A stretch of 64,000 nucleotides of DNA from an uncultured Prochlorococcus sp. (lineage in GTDB: Bacteria > Cyanobacteriota > Cyanobacteriia > PCC-6307 > Cyanobiaceae), in assembly GCA_902571795.1 (NCBI GenBank), contig CACGDL010000002.1, positions 1 to 64,000 of the forward strand, written 5' to 3'. Positions within the stretch are counted from its first letter, which is position 1. Each line of letters opens with the position of its first letter. This document shows positions 57,460-64,000 of this stretch, piece after piece. The notes beneath the pieces were generated by a model. That model was not told where the DNA came from, ran no database searches, and worked only from the letters and a program-made list of their open reading frames with translations. Both the position numbers and the translations under genes were made by a program.

Positions 57460-59502
57460 TTAATTATTTCTTGCCAATTTTTGTCTTAATTTTTTGATTC
57501 TATCCCTCAAATTTGCTGCTTCTTCAAAATTTAACTCTTTTGCAGCATCTTTCATTTTAATTTCTAACTTTTCTATTAAGTCAGGCAATTCTTCGAGCAA
57601 ACATTGATTATCAGTGGAACTAAGAATTGCGTCAGTTTTGTTATTAACTATATTGATTAAATCTTTAGATAAACCACCAGCATCTAGCTTTCTGGAAAGT
57701 TCTAGAAAAGATAATATTGAATTTTCTATTTTTTTGCCTGCAGGTTTTGGAGTAATACCATTGTCTTGGTTATATTTTTTTTGAATAGTTCTTCTTCTTT
57801 CAGTTTCAGATATTGCTCTTTTCATTGAATCTGTGAAGTTATCTGCATAAAGCAAGGCAACACCTTCAACATGTCTTGCAGCTCTTCCTATTGTTTGAAT
57901 TAATGACCTTTCAGCCCTGAGAAAACCTTCTTTATCAGCATCTAGAATGGCAACTAAGGATACTTCAGGAAGATCTAGTCCCTCTCTTAATAAATTAACT
58001 CCTACCAAAACATCGTATTCGCCCATTCTGAGGTCTTGAATAATTTCAATTCTTTCAATTGAATGGATTTCGGAATGCAAATATCTAACTCTTACTTTAT
58101 TTTCAGATAAAAAATCAGTTAGATCTTCAGCCATTCTCTTGGTAAGTGTTGTCACTAGCACTCGTTGATTCTTTTCAGCTCTAATTCTTATTTCAGATAA
58201 AAGATCTTCTATTTGGCCCTCACTAGGTCTTACATCAATTACAGGATCTAATACCCCAGTTGGTCTTATAACTTGCTCAATAAATTCACCATTACATTGA
58301 TCTAATTCCCATTGACCAGGAGTTGCACTTATAAATAATGTCTGTTTTGATTTTTCCCAAAACTCTTCACATTTTAAAGGTCTATTATCTGCAGCACTGG
58401 GCAATCTAAAACCATGATCTATTAAAACTTTTTTTCTAGATTGATCACCGTTGTACATCGCATGCAGTTGAGGACATGTTACATGACTCTCATCAACTAC
58501 CAACAACCAATCTTTGGGAAAGTAATCTATTAAGCATTCTGGCGGTGAACCTTCCTCCCTTCCTGATAAATGACGAGCATAATTCTCAACTCCATTACAA
58601 TAACCAACCTCTTTGAGCATTTCTAAATCATATTTTGTGCGTTGTTCTAGACGTTGAGCCTCTAATAATTTTCCTTCGTATGTAAATTTATCTAGTTGAG
58701 TTTTTAATTCACTTCTAATTGCACTTATTGCACTCTCAAGTCTTTCTTTTGGGGTCACAAAATGCTTTGCTGGGTAAACGCTAACTTGTTCCAAACTTTC
58801 AAGTATTTCTCCTGTAGTAGGGTCAACATATCTAATAGCTTCGACTTCATCACCAAATAATTCGATTCTAATTAATCTATCCTCATAAGCTGGACCTATT
58901 TCTAAAACATCACCTTTAATTCTGAATCTTCCTCTAATAATTTCAATATCATTTCTAGTATATTGATTTTCAACAAGAGACCTCAAAGAAGAACGTAGAT
59001 TTATTGATTTTCCCACTTCAAATTTAACTGCAGCTTTTAAATACTCACTCGGTATGCCAAGACCATATATACAACTTATTGAGGCTACAACAATTACATC
59101 TTTTCTCTCAAATAATGAGCGTGTTGCAGAATGCCTAAGCATATCTATTTCTTCATTAATTGAAGCAGTTTTGGCTATGTAAGTATCACTTACGGGTACA
59201 TAAGCTTCTGGTTGATAATAATCGTAATAAGAAATGAAGTACTCAACAGCATTTTTTGGAAAAAATTCCCTTAGTTCATTACATAGTTGTGCAGCTAACG
59301 TTTTGTTATGGGCTAATACAAGTGCTGGTCTACCTGTTTGTTGAATTACATTAGCAATAGTAAATGTTTTACCAGTTCCAGTAGCCCCTAAAAGAGTCTG
59401 AAACTCTTTACCATTATTAACGCCTTTAACTAATTTTTTTATAGCTTCTGGTTGATCTCCATTTGGTTTGTAAGGAGCTTGAAGCTTATAGTTGTTCATC
59501 AA
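57460..59502 (-). CDS. uvrB: UvrABC system protein B
   Basis: [33 protein letters not shown]-terminal UVR motif. Confidence 0.97.
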   Translation of the reverse strand: MMNNYKLQAPYKPNGDQPEAIKKLVKGVNNGKEFQTLLGATGTGKTFTIANVIQQTGRPALVLAHNKTLAAQLCNELREFFPKNAVEYFISYYDYYQPEAYVPVSDTYIAKTASINEEIDMLRHSATRSLFERKDVIVVASISCIYGLGIPSEYLKAAVKFEVGKSINLRSSLRSLVENQYTRNDIEIIRGRFRIKGDVLEIGPAYEDRLIRIELFGDEVEAIRYVDPTTGEILESLEQVSVYPAKHFVTPKERLESAISAIRSELKTQLDKFTYEGKLLEAQRLEQRTKYDLEMLKEVGYCNGVENYARHLSGREEGSPPECLIDYFPKDWLLVVDESHVTCPQLHAMYNGDQSRKKVLIDHGFRLPSAADNRPLKCEEFWEKSKQTLFISATPGQWELDQCNGEFIEQVIRPTGVLDPVIDVRPSEGQIEDLLSEIRIRAEKNQRVLVTTLTKRMAEDLTDFLSENKVRVRYLHSEIHSIERIEIIQDLRMGEYDVLVGVNLLREGLDLPEVSLVAILDADKEGFLRAERSLIQTIGRAARHVEGVALLYADNFTDSMKRAISETERRRTIQKKYNQDNGITPKPAGKKIENSILSFLELSRKLDAGGLSKDLINIVNNKTDAILSSTDNQCLLEELPDLIEKLEIKMKDAAKELNFEEAANLRDRIKKLRQKLARNN

Positions 59503-59528
59503 ACTAGTAGCAAAAGAGTATTGCTATA

Positions 59529-60305
59529 CTAAGAAATTTTTTCTCCAACTATTGAATTTTTCAAAGATTCTTTTAAGCCCCTAACAACCGCAATCATCGA
59601 TATTAAATCATCTAATTTATTAACTACAGATCCAACGCCAACTGCTGAGGCTCCAGAGGATATTGCTAGTGGACAAGTTACTTGGCTTAATCCAGAGGCA
59701 CTCATGATTGGTATATTCAGAGATTGTTTCTTAAATTCTTGATGAATAGCATAGGTGGCTGCAAGAGTTGGTACTGATTTTTCAAAAAAGCCTTGAATTC
59801 CTGAAGAGTAAGGAGTAGAACTGGTGCCACCTTCTGTTTGAATAATGTCAACACCTTCTTCCACTAGCTTTATAGCAAGATCAACTTGTTTATCAATAGG
59901 CATAGTATGAGGAACAGTTACTGATAAAGGAACATTAGGCAATAAATCTCTCGTCTCTTTTGTAATGTTTAGAACTTTTTTATCTGAAAAATTAATGCCT
60001 TTTTCATAAAAAGTATCGTAATTTCCTATTTCAATTAATGATGCTCCTGCTTTTACAGAATCTTGAAAAGATTGAGGCACTACTGAACTAACACAAACGG
60101 GTAATGTTGAATTCTTAAGTGCTAAATCGACTAGTGCAGGTTTACAAGCAATATCGACAAGATCCGCACCTCCTAATGAAGCAGCCTCAACTATTATTTT
60201 CACAGATTGAACATCAAAATTATTCAATCCTGAAATAACTTTGAGTAAGGATTTGCTTCTTAACTCTTCTTTGATTTTTTGTGGCAAAAGATTAATCAGA
60301 CTCAT
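59529..60305 (-). CDS. ycf23: DUF561 / Ycf23-like TIM-barrel protein
   Basis: VISGLNNFDVQSVKIIVEAASLGGADLVDIACKPALV and IQTEGGTSSTPYSSGIQGFFEKSVPTLAATYAI. Confidence 0.85.
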   Translation of the reverse strand: MSLINLLPQKIKEELRSKSLLKVISGLNNFDVQSVKIIVEAASLGGADLVDIACKPALVDLALKNSTLPVCVSSVVPQSFQDSVKAGASLIEIGNYDTFYEKGINFSDKKVLNITKETRDLLPNVPLSVTVPHTMPIDKQVDLAIKLVEEGVDIIQTEGGTSSTPYSSGIQGFFEKSVPTLAATYAIHQEFKKQSLNIPIMSASGLSQVTCPLAISSGASAVGVGSVVNKLDDLISMIAVVRGLKESLKNSIVGEKIS

Positions 60306-60390
60306 TTAATTAATGAATTTATTACCCGATTGTGACATTGTTTTAGTAAAACGGTGCATTTTTTAAAAAATATTATCTGAGCAACACAAA

Positions 60391-61401
60391 ATGACTGATA
60401 AAAAATTAACTCAGAAAAATTGGTCATCATGGCATCATCAGCTTCATAAAGAGATTCTTACCAAAAAAATATTAATTCCCAAAGGATCCAACATTTTAAT
60501 AAGTGTTTCCGGAGGTCAAGACTCAATGACCTTATTAACACTAATTAATGACCTAAAAAAACTACATAATTGGTCTATTAGTGTTTGGCATGGTGATCAT
60601 CAGTGGCACGAAAAATCATCAATATACGCTCTTGAATTAAAAGATTATTGCGAAGATAAAAATATTTCATTCTCTTTTGATCAAGCAAATAAAGAAAGTA
60701 TTTCTTCAGAAGAAAAAGCACGAGAATGGAGATATAAAAAATTATGTGAAAGAGCCAAAACTTTATTAAATACAAACCAGCAAAAACATAATATTTATTT
60801 GTTAACTGGTCACACTAGTAGTGATAATGCAGAAACATTTATCCTTAATTTATCTAGAGGAAGCAATTTTGCAGGTCTCAGTAATATTGAGAGTAAAAGA
60901 TTAATAGAAAATCAAATTTTTTTAATAAGACCAATATTAATTTTCAGTAGGGAAGATACAAAGCAATTTTGCAATGATATGAAGATCCCAGTCTGGGAAG
61001 ATCCTACAAATTCAGATCTTAAATTAAAAAGAAATTTAGTAAGAAAAAAAATTATTCCTACCTTAGAAGTCATCTATCCTGGTTGCTCTGAAAGGATAAA
61101 TAATTTTTCCCAAAAAATGAGCAAATACAATAATGAACGAAATGATCTTAGTGAACTAGCATATTTATATTGTAAAGATGAAAAAGGTATCGATAGGAAT
61201 CTCCTAAATGGTATGTGTATTGAAGCGAGGTGCACAATCTTAAATAGATTTTTAAAAGAAATATCTGCAAAGCAATGTAGTTCTAAAAATCTGACAAAAT
61301 TAGCAACTTCAATTTATGAAAAAAATAAAGGTCAAATTAATCTGCAAGAGTTTTTAAAAATTGTTTGGGATAAAAACTATATAAATTTTGAAAAAAGTTA
61401 A
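60391..61401 (+). CDS. tilS: tRNA(Ile)-lysidine synthase
   Basis: NILISVSGGQDSMTLLTLI PP-loop, GHTSSDNAETFILNLSRGS, RPIL, KRNLVRKKIIP. Confidence 0.94.
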   Translation: MTDKKLTQKNWSSWHHQLHKEILTKKILIPKGSNILISVSGGQDSMTLLTLINDLKKLHNWSISVWHGDHQWHEKSSIYALELKDYCEDKNISFSFDQANKESISSEEKAREWRYKKLCERAKTLLNTNQQKHNIYLLTGHTSSDNAETFILNLSRGSNFAGLSNIESKRLIENQIFLIRPILIFSREDTKQFCNDMKIPVWEDPTNSDLKLKRNLVRKKIIPTLEVIYPGCSERINNFSQKMSKYNNERNDLSELAYLYCKDEKGIDRNLLNGMCIEARCTILNRFLKEISAKQCSSKNLTKLATSIYEKNKGQINLQEFLKIVWDKNYINFEKS

Positions 61402-63383
61402 GATGTTACAGCAGATCTTCTTCTTCTTGTTCTACCTTCAAATGAATCTTCTTTAGCAGTCTCAGCTGATGGATTCTGTGAAACTTTTGGACTTTTTTGG
61501 GTATTTTGTGGGTTATTTGAATTATTAGGATAATTATTGTTTGATTTCTTATGGAAATTATTATTATTCCTATTTCTATTGGAAAAATTTTGCTCTTCGG
61601 TGATCTTTGGAATATAAGCACGAGTTCCACTTGGAGCAGGTTGAACTAAACACAAAATAAGTGGTTCAACTTGTAATTCTCTTCTCATTCTTCTCGATAA
61701 ACCATTTTCAATTTCTCTTTGTACACCAATCCAATCTACCTCAAAATTATTCGGCCCAGTTTGTCTGGATAATTGTTTCCATCTATTTTCTAAGACCCAG
61801 CTTATTTCTCGTTCTGTCCACATAGACATTTTTCTTGGCTCTGCAGTAGTAACAACTCCTCTTAAATTAACTCTGGGAGGCGCAACCATCTTCCCATCTG
61901 TACTAATAGGGGCTAAAACAGTTACTACACCATCCCCAGCTAATTGCTGTCTTTCCTTTAATACTCGAGCATCTACTATCCCATTTCGTGAGTTATCAAG
62001 CAGTTCAACACCAGCTTTTACAGGATCACCCTTTTGAATAGAATTAGGTGTTAACTCAACTACATCTCCATTTTCAATAATTAAAATATTGTCCTTTGGA
62101 ACCCCCATAGTTTGTGCACTCTTACCATGACAAACAAGCATTCTATGTTCTCCATGAACAGGCACAAAAAACTTAGGTTTTGCGAGTGCCAACATTAACT
62201 TTTGATCTTCTTGAAAACCATGACCAGAAACATGAATATTCTCACCCTTTCCATAAACAACCTTTGCTCCGAGTTTCATTAATCTATCTATTGTATTTAC
62301 AACAGAAATAGTATTACCAGGAATTGGGCTGGCTGAAAATATTACAGTATCAGTAGTCTTTAGCCGAACATGCTGGTGTTCACCACGAGAGATTCTGCTT
62401 AACGCTGCTAGGGGTTCTCCTTGACTTCCCGTCATTAATAATAAGGTCTCCCTATCTGGCAAATCTCTAATTTGCTTAATAGGAACAAACAAATCATCTG
62501 GGCATTTCATATAACCAATGTCTCTCGCCTTAGCAATAACATTTATCATCGATCTACCTAACAAACCAACCTTTCTTCCATGTTTCATGGCCAACTCTAA
62601 GATCATTGTCACTCTATGAACTGAACTAGCAAAAGTGGTAAGGATGACTCGTTCTTTTGCCTCTGCAATATGTTTTTCTAAAGAGGGATAAATAGTCTTC
62701 TCAGAAGGACAAAAACCTGGAACTTCGGCATTAGTCGAATCACTGAACATGCATAAAACACCCTTCTCTCCATAATGCACCATTCTTTCAATATCAAATT
62801 GCTCTCCATCTACTGGCATATGATCAAACTTAAAATCTCCCGTGAAAATAATTGTTCCAACAGGTGTTGTAACTGCTAAAGAAAAGCTATCACAAATAGA
62901 ATGAGTATTTCGAATAAATTCAACAGAAAAATGTTGTCCTACTTTTACAACATCTCTTGGATTTACTGTCTGTATAGTTGTTCTATCAGATACCCCTGCT
63001 TCCTCCATTTTTCCTCTAAGCATTGACATTGCCAGTCTTGGGCCATAAATAATCGGAATATTAAAATGCTTTAGATGATGAGAAATACCTCCAATATGAT
63101 CTTCATGCCCGTGAGTGACAATCATTCCTTTTATTCTTCTTTGATTTTCTTTTAAAAATGTTGTATCAGGCATAACAACGTTTACGCCATGCATACCATC
63201 AGATGGGAAAGCTAGGCCGGCATCAACAAGCATTAATTCATCACCATATTCAAAAACGCAAGTGTTTTTTCCTATTTCATGTAGTCCACCAAGAGGTATT
63301 ACTCGTAGAGCTGGGGTATTACTTTTAGATCTAGATGAATCATGAGTAGATCTATTTACAGTTGAATTTGTAATTGATTGCAT
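61398..63383 (-). CDS. rnj: Ribonuclease J
   Basis: VIPLGGLHEIGKNTCVFEYGDELMLVDAGLAFP, THGHEDHIGGISHHL, FTGDFKFD, C-terminal Asn-rich tail. Confidence 0.95.
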   Translation of the reverse strand: MQSITNSTVNRSTHDSSRSKSNTPALRVIPLGGLHEIGKNTCVFEYGDELMLVDAGLAFPSDGMHGVNVVMPDTTFLKENQRRIKGMIVTHGHEDHIGGISHHLKHFNIPIIYGPRLAMSMLRGKMEEAGVSDRTTIQTVNPRDVVKVGQHFSVEFIRNTHSICDSFSLAVTTPVGTIIFTGDFKFDHMPVDGEQFDIERMVHYGEKGVLCMFSDSTNAEVPGFCPSEKTIYPSLEKHIAEAKERVILTTFASSVHRVTMILELAMKHGRKVGLLGRSMINVIAKARDIGYMKCPDDLFVPIKQIRDLPDRETLLLMTGSQGEPLAALSRISRGEHQHVRLKTTDTVIFSASPIPGNTISVVNTIDRLMKLGAKVVYGKGENIHVSGHGFQEDQKLMLALAKPKFFVPVHGEHRMLVCHGKSAQTMGVPKDNILIIENGDVVELTPNSIQKGDPVKAGVELLDNSRNGIVDARVLKERQQLAGDGVVTVLAPISTDGKMVAPPRVNLRGVVTTAEPRKMSMWTEREISWVLENRWKQLSRQTGPNNFEVDWIGVQREIENGLSRRMRRELQVEPLILCLVQPAPSGTRAYIPKITEEQNFSNRNRNNNNFHKKSNNNYPNNSNNPQNTQKSPKVSQNPSAETAKEDSFEGRTRRRRSAVTS

Positions 63384-63463
63384 AATTTTGAAATTTATGA
63401 AGGCCTGCTTGTAATCAAATAAGGTTTATTTAAATTTAATTATCAAGTTAAATATAATCCCTA

Positions 63464-64000
63464 TTATAGGGATTTCAGGATAAAAGATAGTTGCTTTTTC
63501 ATGTCATTGGTTAACGGTGACAAAGGACTTCTAGGATTACCTACATCCCATCCCGAAAGCTCCAAAGCAGCCTTAATTGGGATTGGATTAGTAGTCATAA
63601 AGAGTGCTTTAAAAAGAGGCTGAAGTTTTTCATGAATAGCAAGCGCATTGGAAACCTCTCCACTTTGAAAGGAATAAATCATCTCTTTCAATTGCAAACC
63701 AACCAAATGGCTTGCAACGCTCACTACTCCTACAGCACCTACAGATAACATTGGAAGCAACAATGAATCGTCGCCACTATATACAGAGAGTTCAGAGCCA
63801 CAAATAGCTCTTAATTCTGTTACTTCTTCTATTCTACCGCTTGCAGCTTTAATACTGAAAATATTTGAAAAATCCATAAGTTTCTTCACAGTATCAGGTA
63901 ATAAATTGCATCCTGTCCTTCCAGGAATGTTATAAAGCATAAGAGGCAAATCCTTTGCAGAATTAGCAATAGAACTGAAATGGTTATAAAGACCTTCTTG
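63464..64000 (-). CDS. dapA: 4-hydroxy-tetrahydrodipicolinate synthase, C-terminal part (5' end outside window)
   Basis: [65 protein letters not shown]. Frame open to the window end ([17 protein letters not shown]). Confidence 0.95.
   Translation of the reverse strand, partial: QEGLYNHFSSIANSAKDLPLMLYNIPGRTGCNLLPDTVKKLMDFSNIFSIKAASGRIEEVTELRAICGSELSVYSGDDSLLLPMLSVGAVGVVSVASHLVGLQLKEMIYSFQSGEVSNALAIHEKLQPLFKALFMTTNPIPIKAALELSGWDVGNPRSPLSPLTNDMKKQLSFILKSL

Noticed and set aside
61406-61630. 74-aa minus-strand ORF in an alternate frame of the RNase J tail
   Set aside because: Ile/Lys-rich by-product of AAT/AAC repeats in the Asn-rich tail.

Overview
The window is a compact, AT-rich piece of cyanobacterial core chromosome. 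Gene content and protein sequences (psaC, psbZ, ho1-pebA-pebB, plmA, ndhS, ycf23, a group-2 sigma factor) fit Prochlorococcus, probably a high-light clade. The clade call is an inference from composition and content, not from a search. I support about 58 protein-coding genes, two tRNAs (Arg-CCU and Gly-GCC), the RNase P RNA gene (rnpB) and a TPP riboswitch upstream of thiC. I see no mobile element, prophage, CRISPR array, defence island or new multigene system. The observations most worth following up are: (1) a possible N-terminal beta-clamp motif (QKNLF) in a MutS that seems to lack the usual C-terminal tail; (2) a tandem, overlapping, asymmetrically diverged CrcB/Fluc pair in a gyrB operon; (3) head-to-head tRNA-Arg and rnpB genes only 38 bp apart with a palindrome between them; (4) a perfect 18-bp A/U-rich helix in rnpB; (5) convergent gene pairs that consistently lack terminator space, some overlapping in coding sequence; (6) a PanC-Cmk fusion cut by the window edge; and (7) several small conserved-looking proteins of unknown function. 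All functional calls come from reading the sequence and family knowledge. No searches were run.
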